The notes: generated from the letters alone by a model not told the origin. A DNA stretch of 64,000 bases from Novosphingobium sp. AAP83 (GCF_001295795.1 NZ_LJHY01000019.1:1-64000), one strand, 5' to 3'; shown: positions 43,470 through 53,380, counted from the first letter of the stretch. Translations and numbers: made by a program.

Positions 43470-44224
43470 GCGCGCTGTTCTCCCTTACTGGCAAAACCGC
43501 CATCGTCACAGGCTCCACCCGGGGGATCGGCCGCGCGGTGGCGGAGGCGATGATCGCGGCAGGAGCCAAGGTCATTATCTCCAGCGAAAGCGAGGCTGAT
43601 ACAGCTCAAACATCGGCTGAGTTGAACATGCCTGGCATTGCGTGCGATGTGTGCGATGAGGCGCAACTTGCAGCGCTTGTCGATTTCGCGATTGCGCAGA
43701 CCGGGCGGTTGGACGTGCTGGTCTGCAACGCCGGAATTCCGGGGAAGCCCGGCCCGTTCGCTACCGTAGACATGGACGACTTCGACAGGGTGCTGGCGAT
43801 CAACTTGCGCAGCCAGGTCGTGCTTTGCAATCTTGCCCTGCCCCACATCGCGGCTGCCGGTGGCGGCGCTGCGGTCCTGATGGCCAGCATTGCCGGTCTT
43901 CGCGGCAACGGCAAGCTCAACGCCTATGCCCTTGCCAAGGCAGGAGTGGCCCAACTTGCGCGCAACCTCGCGGTCGAATGGGGGCCGCAGGCGGTACGGG
44001 TGAACGCCATCTCCCCCGGCTTTATCGCAACAGACCTTTCGCGCCCTTTGCTGGAAGATGCGCGGTTTATGCAGGCCCGCATGGCCATGACACCGCTCAG
44101 ACGTCACGGAACCGTAAGCGAAGTGGCAGGCGCTGCGGTGTTTCTGGCGTCACCGGCAGGGGCATTCGTGACCGGGCACAATCTTGTCGTCGATGGCGGA
44201 ACCGTGATCACAGACGGAACCTGA
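43466..44224 (+). CDS. Short-chain dehydrogenase/reductase
   Basis: This is a 252-residue classical SDR. The cofactor motif TGSTRGIGRAVAEA is followed by CNAGIPG, the catalytic Ser in MASIAGL and YALAKAG (Tyr and Lys), and a C-terminal GHNLVVDGGTVI. The first segment suggests NAD(P)-dependent oxidation of an alcohol. It is translationally coupled to the cupin gene. Confidence 0.93.
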   Translation: MSALFSLTGKTAIVTGSTRGIGRAVAEAMIAAGAKVIISSESEADTAQTSAELNMPGIACDVCDEAQLAALVDFAIAQTGRLDVLVCNAGIPGKPGPFATVDMDDFDRVLAINLRSQVVLCNLALPHIAAAGGGAAVLMASIAGLRGNGKLNAYALAKAGVAQLARNLAVEWGPQAVRVNAISPGFIATDLSRPLLEDARFMQARMAMTPLRRHGTVSEVAGAAVFLASPAGAFVTGHNLVVDGGTVITDGT

Positions 44225-44290
44225 AACGGGGCGGCGCCACAGCACACGCGCGAGGTGGCTTGTGGCGTCAAACCTGCTAAGCGCGCAAAC

Positions 44291-44611
44291 ATGACAAACA
44301 TCCACAAGCTTGGCGGAACCATTGACGTTGATGGGCTGCGCTATGAATGGGAACTACGCACCGAGCCGCGGTGGGTCGAACCTGACGGATGGAAGGGCAC
44401 GACCATCTTGCTGATGCAGAAAGATACGCGGCGCGGTGCTGTGATAGAATTCCCCCCGCCCAAGCGGTTGATGAAGGGACTGCCTCCGGGCCGCCTGCAA
44501 TTGAGCGATGCGATTGTGGGAAGAAGCATCCGCGCCGCTTTGCTGGCGGGATGGGAACCGGCATCACGGGGCAAGCCGGTTGTGTTTATGGTTGATGCCG
44601 AAGGCAACTGA
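44291..44611 (+). CDS. Small hypothetical protein
   Basis: This is a 106-residue soluble protein (MTNIHKLGGTIDVDGLRYEW start), predicted to be mainly beta, with RWVEPDGWKGTTILL and RRGAVIEFPPPK. No family was recognised. It lies 66 bp after the SDR gene and 21 bp before the thioredoxin-fold gene on the same strand, so it is probably part of the catabolic locus. Confidence 0.65.
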   Translation: MTNIHKLGGTIDVDGLRYEWELRTEPRWVEPDGWKGTTILLMQKDTRRGAVIEFPPPKRLMKGLPPGRLQLSDAIVGRSIRAALLAGWEPASRGKPVVFMVDAEGN

Positions 44612-44632
44612 CGCCAACATGGGCTGATACAA

Positions 44633-45250
44633 ATGAAGGCATCCCCTTTCCGGCTCATGGCTGCCGCTGCGCTGCTGGCATCGTTGCCCATCGCACATGC
44701 TGCCGCAGCGCCACCAACTGCTTTTCCGGCCATGTCGGAAGAAGCCCTTGCGCCCAAAACGGTGCCCAAAGCCTATGACGTGACCGTTATCGTCTTTTCC
44801 GATTACGGCTGCCCCTATTGCAAGAAACTGCACGGCACATTGGCGCAATTGCTGGCGCGCGATCCCAAAGTGCGGATTGTCTGGCGCGATTGGCCGATCT
44901 TTGGCGGGGCATCGCTGTTGGCCGCGCGGGCGGCTATTGCCAGCCAATGGCAGGGCAAGCACGCCGCCTTCAACGCCGCGCTGTTTGCCCAATCCGGACG
45001 AATGACCGAAGCCTCGGTCAAGGCCGCTGCCAATGCCGCCAAAGTGGACTGGGCGCGGCTAGAACAGGATATGCAGACCAACGCCAAAGCGATCGACACC
45101 GTCATTGGCCGCAGCAATGCAGGGGCGCAGGCTTTGAAGTTTGAAGGCACGCCGGGGATCCTGATCGGTAATGCCCGCTTCGGCGGCGCGGCATCGCTGC
45201 CCCAATTGCTGGAAGCGGTGGCAGAAGCGCGCACGGATAAAGTCGGCTAA
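44633..45250 (+). CDS. Periplasmic DsbA/DsbG-like thioredoxin-fold protein
   Basis: This is a 205-residue protein with a signal peptide (residues 1-25, ending AHAAA). The redox motif CPYC (C60, C63) lies in VIVFSDYGCPYCKKL, and cis-Pro is in FEGTPGILIGN. It is a disulfide-exchange protein of the Thioredoxin_4/DsbA type. In this context it may keep the periplasmic cytochrome or another Cys-containing partner in shape. It ends 8 bases from the convergent TonB receptor gene. Confidence 0.88.
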   Translation: MKASPFRLMAAAALLASLPIAHAAAAPPTAFPAMSEEALAPKTVPKAYDVTVIVFSDYGCPYCKKLHGTLAQLLARDPKVRIVWRDWPIFGGASLLAARAAIASQWQGKHAAFNAALFAQSGRMTEASVKAAANAAKVDWARLEQDMQTNAKAIDTVIGRSNAGAQALKFEGTPGILIGNARFGGAASLPQLLEAVAEARTDKVG

Positions 45251-45258
45251 GCCCGCCC

Positions 45259-47202
45259 TCAGATATCAAACCGCATTTCGGCCAACAGTCGTCTGCCTGC
45301 GGAATACTGGAAAGCGCCATTTGCGGCCACTTGCCAGCCATAATCGTCAAGCAGATTAGCCACTTGCAGCCTTAGCAAGGCCCGCGCCGGGCCCACTGCA
45401 AAGCGATAACGCATACCCAGATCAATCGTTTCGCGCGGCGGTGCCAGCAAACCGTTGCTCGGATTGCCGATGCGTGAGGACAGGCCTTCGAAGCTCATAT
45501 CAAACGAAAGCGGGCTTTGGCCATGATCCAGCCGCCAATCGATATTGGCGATGGTGCGGCGGCGCACCGTCCCGACCGGGCGCGGGCCGATCACGCCGCT
45601 ATCGACCAGTTCGCCGCTGATCAGCGCATCGATAAACACATTGCCCAACACCACGGTGAGCCCGGGCCGCACCGTGCCAGCCACCGAAACTTCCACACCG
45701 CGATTGGATGATGCTCCCAGATCACGATAGAGCAGCGCGTTATCAAGGTTGTAGTATGGCTTGGTAATCTCGAACAGGCCGCCAACAAGGGTGAGGTTTT
45801 GGCTCAAGGCATAGCGCAGCCCCATATCGATCTGGCGCGTCCGGATAGCCGGAGGCACCGCACCGCGATTGGTGGCGATGGCCGGTGCAACCGACACTTC
45901 CTCAAACCCGCGCACATAGCCGCCATAAACCGAAAAATCGGGCGAAAAATTGAACGAGGCATTAATGCTGCCGGTTACCGGCTGATCACGCACGGCGGTG
46001 GTCAGCCCCGCCGAAACGAAGCGGATGGTCTTGTAATAGCGGGATTTTGATAGGGCCACATCGACCAGAAACCGCCCCTGCCGCGAAAGCGTATAGGCAA
46101 GCCCTACGGTGGCCTGCCCTGAATCGTCGGTATCATCCGGTCCGAACGCAAAAGTCGGCCGAGGCCGTTCATCGGCAAAGTTCAGGCTGCTGGGGCCAAG
46201 CGAAATGCGCTGCACACCCCCGAACCGCCGGTCCCCGGTCCGCCCACGAAAACTTGCCGTCACGCGGTGCGCCAACGAGGCATCGCCAAAAGTGCGCACG
46301 ACACGGGCCTCACCTGAAAGCGTGCGATCAAGGTTGTTCGCATCGGCCACGATCACACGGTTGGCAACCGTGCCATCGGGCCGCAGACCTGCAAAAACGT
46401 CGGTAAAGCTGGCATCGCCACGGCGTTCGGCACGGAACAGCCCCGCCTCGATCCGCCACGATCCCAAGGGAAGTTTGGCGACTGCGCCATAGACTTGTTG
46501 CATGTTGTCGCGATCGCTCCAGCTTTGGCCGATCATGACGCGGCGCTTGATCTGCGGCGGCAGGTAATCACCGCCGGGAAAAATCGAAGGCGGCGTCTCA
46601 TCATCAAAGATATGGTTCATGCCATAGAACAGGAATACCCTCGCCCCGGCATATGGTGTCCAGCCAAGGCCCGCAGAGGCGACATTGCCTTTAAAGTTTC
46701 CGCCTTCATGCCGGTTTTGCCGCCGGATCGTGCCTCCGACATAAGCGCGTAAATCCGGCGCAATAGCGAACTGGCTATCGAGTGTGGCAACCTTCGATCC
46801 GAACTGCCCTCGCTCCAGCCCGACCGTAAACTGATCGGAATCGCTGCTGACCGACAATTCGTAATCGACAATGCCGGTAGGTGCAGGAAACGGATAGCCC
46901 AGCGCGGCAATGCCAACCCGCACCCGGTTGCCACGTATCAAGCGGTTGGGCGGGCGATCCACCGGCGCGAAATAGAGCCCTTCGATCCGGGCATTGCCTG
47001 CATCAACCGGCGAGAAGCCACGGATATCCTCACCGCTGTAAAGCCCCACCCGTTCACTGCCGACGGACTGGCCGAACGCATCATCGGCATTGGCAATGAC
47101 ATTATCATCAACGCGCTGCGCCACCGCCTGGCCGGGCAAAATGCCCCCCAATGCCAGCGCCAACCACGACACATTGCGAACGGATAAGCGCGCGTTCAAC
47201 AC
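45259..47202 (-). CDS. Atypical TonB-dependent receptor (compact plug), paralogue of the 24.8-kb receptor
   Basis: This is a receptor of about 647 residues with a signal peptide ending PGQAVAQ. The mature region DDAFGQSVGSERVGLY, then RGFSPVDAGNARIEGLYF and PFPAPTGIVDYEL match the receptor at 24839-26749 nearly motif for motif; the barrels diverge. No long ABC operon is attached. The start is uncertain: GTG 47202 gives a normal signal peptide, but the frame is open to TTG 47316. The neighbouring catabolic genes suggest that it imports a related organic substrate or chelate. Confidence 0.82.
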   Translation of the reverse strand: MLNARLSVRNVSWLALALGGILPGQAVAQRVDDNVIANADDAFGQSVGSERVGLYSGEDIRGFSPVDAGNARIEGLYFAPVDRPPNRLIRGNRVRVGIAALGYPFPAPTGIVDYELSVSSDSDQFTVGLERGQFGSKVATLDSQFAIAPDLRAYVGGTIRRQNRHEGGNFKGNVASAGLGWTPYAGARVFLFYGMNHIFDDETPPSIFPGGDYLPPQIKRRVMIGQSWSDRDNMQQVYGAVAKLPLGSWRIEAGLFRAERRGDASFTDVFAGLRPDGTVANRVIVADANNLDRTLSGEARVVRTFGDASLAHRVTASFRGRTGDRRFGGVQRISLGPSSLNFADERPRPTFAFGPDDTDDSGQATVGLAYTLSRQGRFLVDVALSKSRYYKTIRFVSAGLTTAVRDQPVTGSINASFNFSPDFSVYGGYVRGFEEVSVAPAIATNRGAVPPAIRTRQIDMGLRYALSQNLTLVGGLFEITKPYYNLDNALLYRDLGASSNRGVEVSVAGTVRPGLTVVLGNVFIDALISGELVDSGVIGPRPVGTVRRRTIANIDWRLDHGQSPLSFDMSFEGLSSRIGNPSNGLLAPPRETIDLGMRYRFAVGPARALLRLQVANLLDDYGWQVAANGAFQYSAGRRLLAEMRFDI

Positions 47203-47434
47203 CGAAACACCCGAGATCGCCCCAAAAACTGTTACCCTGAAAATCCTAAGAACACGCCAAGCGCAGAGATTGCAACTTCCTATCGAAGCGGCGGCATTGC
47301 CCGCAGCACGGTTCAAACGCGGCCAAACAGCCTCGTCCTGTCTCTTTGTGCAGGCGCGAAAAAGGAAACGTCAAACGTCATCTATCGGAAATAATTTGGC
47401 CCTATCCGACCAATTATAACAACGGGTGGTCATA

Positions 47435-49747
47435 ATGAACATTAAGCTTATCGTCAGTACAGCACTGACATCTTCGCTATTTTTTGCGAATGCAGCTTTT
47501 GCCCAGGCAGAAGCTCAGAGCGATTCACTATATAATGATCGTAACACTATTGTCGTAACAGCGCAAAAAATTGAGCAGAAATTGGTGGATGTTCCCATCA
47601 CTATTTCAGCTGTTACGGGTGAACGCATCCGTGAACTTGGAATTTCTGATCTTGATGAACTGTCAGCCTATGTCCCCGGCCTGAACATTCAAGAGCAAAG
47701 CGCCAATAATCCCGGCGTCGTCATTCGCGGGATAACATCGGATTCGGGCTCATCGCAGCAAGGTCCACGCGTTACACTTTATTATAATGGCATCGATATC
47801 TCGCGCTCGCGCGGGTCTTATCAGGCGATCTATGATCTTGAACGCGTTGAAGTGATCAAGGGGCCGCAGGCCACACTGTTCGGCACAGCCTCGGCGGTTG
47901 GTGCGATCAGCTTGATTTCAGCAAAGCCCCAGCCCGGCGTTTCCGCGCAGTTGACGGCCGGATATGGCAACTTCAACCAGACCCTGCTTGGTGGCTACCT
48001 CAATTCCGGCGATGAAACCATTGCCGCGCGCATCGCCTTTGAATGGCGCAAGCGTGACGGCTACGTTGAAAACCTCAACCCTAGCCAGACCAGAGAGCTT
48101 TACGAGCAAGACCAGCTTGGTCTTCGCTTGTCGGTTCGCTGGAAGCCAAGCGACCGCGTGACGGTTGACCTCACCGGCACCTATGACCGCCAGCGCAATG
48201 GCGGCACGCCGTTTGTTTCGGGCACTTTTGCCACAACGGCAGGCCCTGCAAATCCATTCGGCAAAGCCAACCTCGGCGGTTCGCCATTGTCGCTGTCAGT
48301 CCTTGGCGCAGCAGAGCTTGGCCTTGACCGCGATGTCTATGACGCCAACCTTACCGTTGCGGTGGAATTGACCGACGACCTGACCTTCACCACCGTCAAC
48401 GGTTACCGCGATTTCAACAGCCTCGAAATCTTTGATGCCGATGGTACCGCGGCTTGGTACCTTGAATTTGCCGAACTCGCCAAAGGTTGGCAGGTCAGCC
48501 ACGAAGGCCGCTTCAGCTACCAGTCCAGCGCAATTCGCGCATCAGCCGGCTGGAACGTATTCAAGGAAGACGGCATTCAGGCCGTGCCGTTTTCGTCCGA
48601 GGAAGGCACATTCCTGCAATGCGCAGCCAACGTCGTCCCCGGCCTTGGCTGTATCAATGCAGCAGGTGTGGTAACAGCGGCGCAAGCCACCGCGCTGCTA
48701 TCGCGCGGCCTTCTGACGCAAGTTCCTTACTCATCAGAATTCATCAACGGCGGCGTGAACACCGCCTATTCGGTGTTCGCTGATGCCACATGGATCCCAA
48801 CACCATCACTCGAACTCACAGCAGGCGCGCGCTACGTTTGGGAAGACCGTGAATCAACCTTCTTTGCCCGCGTTCCAAGGCCAGCGCTCAATCCTGCGGC
48901 ATTTTCGCTGATCCCGAACCAGATCGACACGGCGGGTCAGACATTTAGGGCCAGCGACAAATCTAACGCCTTTTTGCCGCGCTTTAACGTGCTTTATCGC
49001 TTGTCAGACAAGACCAACGTGTTTGCTACTGTCTCGAAGGGACGCCGTTCGCCCGTGGTGCAACTCGGCGCAGCACGTGTTGCCGGCTTGCCGCAGCCCG
49101 GCTTGCAATCTGTGCCAGAAGAAACGGTATGGAACTACGAAGTGGGCTTGAAGGGGGCCGCTGGTCCGGTTTCCGGTTCGCTTGGCGTCTATTACCAGAA
49201 GTATGATGGTTTTCAGGTTAGCGTAGTGCAGCCTGATGGCAGAACGCTCACGCAAAGCGCGGGCACCGCAACCAATCTTGGCGTTGAAGCCGAAGTGGCA
49301 ATCCGCGCAACAGATTGGCTCCAAGTGTTTGGCAACGTCGGTTACATCGATGGCGGTATCGACGAAAACAACACCTTCGCCCCGACATTTTCGGGCGCGC
49401 GTTTCCGGCTTCAGCCTGAATGGCAGGCCGCAGGCGGCTTTACCATTGATGCACCGCTCGGCGGCGGTGCGCGGTTCTTCATGACGCCATCAATCACCTA
49501 TCGCAGCAAGATCTTTTTCGAACTGCCCAACAACCCGCGCACCAGCCAGGAAGCGGTAACGCTGGTTAACATTCGTGGCGGCGTTGCGTTTGCGGATGAC
49601 AAGTACGAATTGTCGGCCTTCATGCGCAATGTGACGGACAAGAACTACCTGCTGGATGCGGGCAACACCGGCGGGGCATTTGGCATTCCAACGCTGATCC
49701 CGGGCGAGCCGCGCTTCTTCGGGGCTGCGTTCACGGCACGTTTCTAA
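47435..49747 (+). CDS. TonB-dependent receptor
   Basis: This is a 770-residue outer-membrane receptor with a signal peptide (ending AAFAQ). A TonB-box-like IVVTAQK is followed by a canonical plug (VPITISAVTGERIRELGI, PGLNIQEQ, VVIRGITSD, RVEVIKGPQATLFG). The barrel ends AAFTARF. The plug is typical of the sphingomonad receptors that import organic nutrients rather than siderophores. It precedes phoD by 46 bp. The 232-bp gap to the divergent receptor gene should hold both promoters; no palindrome was recognised. Confidence 0.92.
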   Translation: MNIKLIVSTALTSSLFFANAAFAQAEAQSDSLYNDRNTIVVTAQKIEQKLVDVPITISAVTGERIRELGISDLDELSAYVPGLNIQEQSANNPGVVIRGITSDSGSSQQGPRVTLYYNGIDISRSRGSYQAIYDLERVEVIKGPQATLFGTASAVGAISLISAKPQPGVSAQLTAGYGNFNQTLLGGYLNSGDETIAARIAFEWRKRDGYVENLNPSQTRELYEQDQLGLRLSVRWKPSDRVTVDLTGTYDRQRNGGTPFVSGTFATTAGPANPFGKANLGGSPLSLSVLGAAELGLDRDVYDANLTVAVELTDDLTFTTVNGYRDFNSLEIFDADGTAAWYLEFAELAKGWQVSHEGRFSYQSSAIRASAGWNVFKEDGIQAVPFSSEEGTFLQCAANVVPGLGCINAAGVVTAAQATALLSRGLLTQVPYSSEFINGGVNTAYSVFADATWIPTPSLELTAGARYVWEDRESTFFARVPRPALNPAAFSLIPNQIDTAGQTFRASDKSNAFLPRFNVLYRLSDKTNVFATVSKGRRSPVVQLGAARVAGLPQPGLQSVPEETVWNYEVGLKGAAGPVSGSLGVYYQKYDGFQVSVVQPDGRTLTQSAGTATNLGVEAEVAIRATDWLQVFGNVGYIDGGIDENNTFAPTFSGARFRLQPEWQAAGGFTIDAPLGGGARFFMTPSITYRSKIFFELPNNPRTSQEAVTLVNIRGGVAFADDKYELSAFMRNVTDKNYLLDAGNTGGAFGIPTLIPGEPRFFGAAFTARF

Positions 49748-49793
49748 TACGCCTAGCCTTGCCTTCAGCTTCGTTCGACAGGATACCAGCACG

Positions 49794-51467
49794 ATGACCG
49801 CACAGATCAACCGCCGCAATATGCTCTCGCTGATGGGCGCGAGCGCGACGACCGGGTTGGCCATGGGGCTGGCACCTGCCGCACAGGCAGCGACGCTGCT
49901 GAAGGAAGCGCAATTCCTGCATGGGGTGGCCAGCGGCGATCCGGCGCAAGATGGCGCGATAATCTGGACGCGGGCAACCGTGGCGCAAGGTGCGACGGGT
50001 GACGTTCCGCTGACATGGTACGTTGCGCTTCCCGGTACCGCCAAGCCCTTGCGCACAGGCAAAGTGACGGCCTCTGCCGTAGCCGATCACACCGCGAAAG
50101 TGGAAGTCACCGGGCTTAAGCCTGCCACCGAATACGAATACTGGTTTGCCTGCAAGAATGGCACGACCTCGCCCAAGGGGCGGCTGCGCACGCTGCCTGT
50201 GGGGGCAACCGATAAAGTGGTGATGGCGCTGGTGTCATGCCAGCTTTATCCCGGCGGCTACTTCAACGCCTATGCCGACCTTGCACGCCAAGAACGCGTT
50301 GATGTGGTGCTTCACCTTGGGGACTATATCTATGAATATGGCGCCGAAGGTTATGGCACCGACATTGGCAAGAAGATTGGCCGCCTGCCCGATCCGGCGC
50401 ACGAGATTGTCACGCTCGATGATTATCGCCGCCGCCATGCGCAAGTGAAAGCCGATGCGCAGATGCAAGCAGCCCATGCCCGTGCCGCATTCATTTGCGT
50501 TTGGGACGATCATGAAACTGCCAACGATGCCTGGCTTGGCGGCGCAGAAAACCATGATCCGGCCAAAGAAGGCGATTGGCGCGCGCGCAAAGCCGCAGCG
50601 CTTCAGGCCTATTTCGAATGGATGCCGATCCGCAACCCCGCCCTCGGTTCAGACCCGGCCGCGATCTATCGCAGCTTTGAATTCGGTGATCTGGCCACGC
50701 TGGCGATGGTTGAAACGCGGCTGCTGGCACGCGATCAGCAGGTGGCCTTCAAAGGCGCTGTTCCTGATGCGGCGATGATCACAACGATGCTCGAACAGCG
50801 CCAGGACCCCAAGCGCGAACTGCTGGGCGCTGCGCAAATGCAATGGCTGGAGGGCGTGCTGGCCAAATCGGTCAAGGCTGGAACGCCGTGGCAATTGTTG
50901 GGCAATCAGGTGGTCATGGCCCGCGTCCCCGGCCCCGATCTGCGGGCAGCGCTGGGTGATCAGATGTTCGAGGCCATACTCACAAAAATGCCTGAAGCCT
51001 ATCGCGGCCAGATTTCCCGGTCGCAAGATGCGTTCAAGGCCGGCATCCCGTTCAACATGGATGCATGGGACGGCTATCCCCCTGCCCGCGAACGCCTTTA
51101 CGCCATGTTGCGCAAAGTGGGTGCCAATACCATCGCCTTTGCCGGAGACAGCCACGCCGCATGGGCCAACGATCTTTATGACGATAGTGGCGTTCTGATC
51201 GGTGCCGAATTTGGGGCCACCGCCGTCACCAGCCCGTCTTATGGCTCGCTCTTGCCGGGCCTTGGCAAAGTGATTGCGGCGCAAAGCCCGGAAGTTGCGT
51301 TCTGCGATCAGGACCACAAGGGCTATACCATGGTCACCCTGACACATGAGGCTGCCACCGCAGAGTTCGTGACCGTTTCCACCATAATAACCAAAGACTT
51401 TACCTCCGCCATTGCCGGACGCTACGTCCGGTCCGCGAAAGGCAACGCCCCGCTGCAATCGGTGTAG
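49794..51467 (+). CDS. phoD: PhoD family alkaline phosphatase
   Basis: PhoD enzymes are secreted phosphomonoesterases/diesterases using Fe and Ca. The 557-residue protein has a twin-arginine signal (NRRNMLSLMG, then APAAQAA), a PhoD N-terminal fibronectin-like domain (about residues 40-130), and the metallophosphatase core with VSCQLYPGGYFN, HLGDYIYEYG, WDDHETANDAW and FAGDSHAAW. It follows a TonB receptor and should release phosphate from organic esters during phosphorus limitation. No Pho box was recognised upstream. Confidence 0.93.
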   Translation: MTAQINRRNMLSLMGASATTGLAMGLAPAAQAATLLKEAQFLHGVASGDPAQDGAIIWTRATVAQGATGDVPLTWYVALPGTAKPLRTGKVTASAVADHTAKVEVTGLKPATEYEYWFACKNGTTSPKGRLRTLPVGATDKVVMALVSCQLYPGGYFNAYADLARQERVDVVLHLGDYIYEYGAEGYGTDIGKKIGRLPDPAHEIVTLDDYRRRHAQVKADAQMQAAHARAAFICVWDDHETANDAWLGGAENHDPAKEGDWRARKAAALQAYFEWMPIRNPALGSDPAAIYRSFEFGDLATLAMVETRLLARDQQVAFKGAVPDAAMITTMLEQRQDPKRELLGAAQMQWLEGVLAKSVKAGTPWQLLGNQVVMARVPGPDLRAALGDQMFEAILTKMPEAYRGQISRSQDAFKAGIPFNMDAWDGYPPARERLYAMLRKVGANTIAFAGDSHAAWANDLYDDSGVLIGAEFGATAVTSPSYGSLLPGLGKVIAAQSPEVAFCDQDHKGYTMVTLTHEAATAEFVTVSTIITKDFTSAIAGRYVRSAKGNAPLQSV

Positions 51468-51474
51468 GATATAG

Positions 51475-52080
51475 CTAGGAACCGAAGGTTCTGGCCGCGA
51501 TCAGGCTGCGCTGGATAACCGTCAGCAGGCAAAGCGCGACATAGCCCGATGCGATGGCCGCAAAGTGCTGCGGCCACAGGCACATCGCGATGAACACCGC
51601 AATGGTCTCCGTACCCTCGGCAAGGCCGGTGGAATAGAAGAAGCTTTTGCGCCCGTGCGCCTGCGTCTCCTCGCCGCGCTTGGCAGCGATCGTGGCAAAG
51701 GCAAGGAAGCTGATGCCGGTCAGGGTGAAACTGGCCACCAGCAGCATCGCAGGCACCGCATTGGCCGGGGCCGCAAGGCCGAAGCCGATGGGCACGGCCA
51801 CATAGAACGCGAAATCGGCAAGGATATCGAGGTAACCGCCAAAGTCCGTCATCCCCCGCGCCCGCGCCACCGCTCCATCCAGGCCATCAAGCAGGCGGTT
51901 CAGCACGATAGCGGCAAGGCCCACGCCATAGGCCTCCTGCGCAATCGCCAACGCAGCCAACAACGCAGGCGCAAGGCCCGCCAGCGTGATCATATTCGCA
52001 CTGATGCCCCGCGCCGCAATCCAGCGCCCGGCGGCATTAAGCGGCGGATCGATCAGCGGGCGCAGGCGGGCGTCGAACAT
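51475..52080 (-). CDS. CDP-alcohol phosphatidyltransferase family protein
   Basis: This is a 201-residue integral membrane enzyme with about five helices. The family signature D-G-x2-A-R-x8-G-x3-D-x3-D is present as DGAVARARGMTDFGGYLDILAD. It transfers a phosphatidyl group from CDP-diacylglycerol to an alcohol; the acceptor is not evident (PgsA, PssA and Pcs-like enzymes are alternatives). ATG 52080 is chosen; it sits one base from the nupC stop, so the two genes form an operon. Confidence 0.88.
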   Translation of the reverse strand: MFDARLRPLIDPPLNAAGRWIAARGISANMITLAGLAPALLAALAIAQEAYGVGLAAIVLNRLLDGLDGAVARARGMTDFGGYLDILADFAFYVAVPIGFGLAAPANAVPAMLLVASFTLTGISFLAFATIAAKRGEETQAHGRKSFFYSTGLAEGTETIAVFIAMCLWPQHFAAIASGYVALCLLTVIQRSLIAARTFGS

Positions 52081-52081
52081 G

Positions 52082-53365
52082 TCAGGCCGCGCCAATGGCG
52101 ATGGGGGTAACCAGCCCGATCACCGCCGCCCCCATGGCCGATGCCAGATTGCCCGCGATCCAGCTTTTCATGCCAAGCGAAACCGCATCGCGCCGCCGGT
52201 CGGGCGCGAGGGTGGAGATGGTCGAGACGAGCAGGCCGACGCTGGCAAGGTTGGCCACGTTGCACAGCGCATACGTGACGATCAGTTTGCTGCGCCCCGA
52301 AAGGGCATCTGCGGGCAGACCTGCAAACTCGAGATAGGCGACATATTCGTTAAGGATCGCTTTGGTCCCCATCAGCGCGCCCGCCGTGCCCGTTTCGGCC
52401 CAAGGCACGCCAAGAGTCCAAATAAAGGGCGCAAAAAGCCACCCGAAACCACGCTTCACCGTCACCGGTTCATTGCCGATCAGGGGCAAGGTTGCGCCAA
52501 GAATCTGGTCGGCAAGGTTCACCAAAGCAAAGATAACAATGATGATTCCGATCACCGCCAGCACCAGTTGCACCCCGTCCATTGTACCCTTGATGATCGC
52601 ATCAATCGTGCTCTCATATTCGACCTCGGCGGTGGGCTCTTCGGGCTCAGCACTGCCCGCACCAGGCACCATGATCCGCGCAATCAGGATCGCGGCGGGA
52701 AGCGACAGGAACGAGGCGACGATCATGTGCCCCACCGCATCGGGCAGTTGCTGCGCCAAGGTGGTTGCGTAAAGCACTAATAAAGCGCCGGAAATATTGG
52801 CCATCGACAGGACCATCACCGCAAACATATCGGCCCGCGACATCTTTGCAAACCATGACCGCACGATCAGCGGCGCTTCCACCACCCCCAGAAAGATGTT
52901 CGCTCCGGCATTCAGGCCGACCACGCCGGTCACGCCCAAGGTCTTGCGCAAGGCCCAAGACAAGCCTTTGACCACCCATTTCAGCACCCCCCAATGCCAC
53001 AGCAGCGCGGTAAGCGCGGAAAACACGATGATCAGCGGCAGTATCTGGAACGCAATCACCATCGGCTGCCCCGCCCCCGGCCTCAGCACAAAAGGCACCG
53101 GAGCGCCGCCGAGATAGCCGAACATGTAGCTCGACCCCGCCAAAGTCGCAGTTTCAATGGCGGAAACAGCGCGGTTGATGCCGCCAACAAGGCCCCACAC
53201 CGCAGGCACACGCACGATCAGCAGCGCCAACACCAGTTGCATCGCAATCGCGCCTGCCGCCCAGCGCCAGCCGGGCAGGGTCTTGCGATCTTCCGAAAAT
53301 GCCCACGCCAGAGCCAAGATCACCGCGATCCCGATAAGGCCCTGGGCTTGTTGCAGGATCGCCAT
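52082..53365 (-). CDS. nupC: Concentrative nucleoside transporter
   Basis: This is a 427-residue CNT-family symporter. The helices include the family cores ALLWHWGVLKWVVKGLSW, GVVEAPLIVRSWFAKMSRAD and FAGLPADALSGRSKLIVTYALCNVANLAS. It imports nucleosides using a proton or sodium gradient. It lies upstream of the phosphatidyltransferase gene and downstream of a TonB receptor, all on the minus strand. With PhoD next door, it could take up nucleosides left after dephosphorylation of nucleotides. Confidence 0.93.
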   Translation of the reverse strand: MAILQQAQGLIGIAVILALAWAFSEDRKTLPGWRWAAGAIAMQLVLALLIVRVPAVWGLVGGINRAVSAIETATLAGSSYMFGYLGGAPVPFVLRPGAGQPMVIAFQILPLIIVFSALTALLWHWGVLKWVVKGLSWALRKTLGVTGVVGLNAGANIFLGVVEAPLIVRSWFAKMSRADMFAVMVLSMANISGALLVLYATTLAQQLPDAVGHMIVASFLSLPAAILIARIMVPGAGSAEPEEPTAEVEYESTIDAIIKGTMDGVQLVLAVIGIIIVIFALVNLADQILGATLPLIGNEPVTVKRGFGWLFAPFIWTLGVPWAETGTAGALMGTKAILNEYVAYLEFAGLPADALSGRSKLIVTYALCNVANLASVGLLVSTISTLAPDRRRDAVSLGMKSWIAGNLASAMGAAVIGLVTPIAIGAA

Positions 53366-53380
53366 AAACCTCAGATTCCC

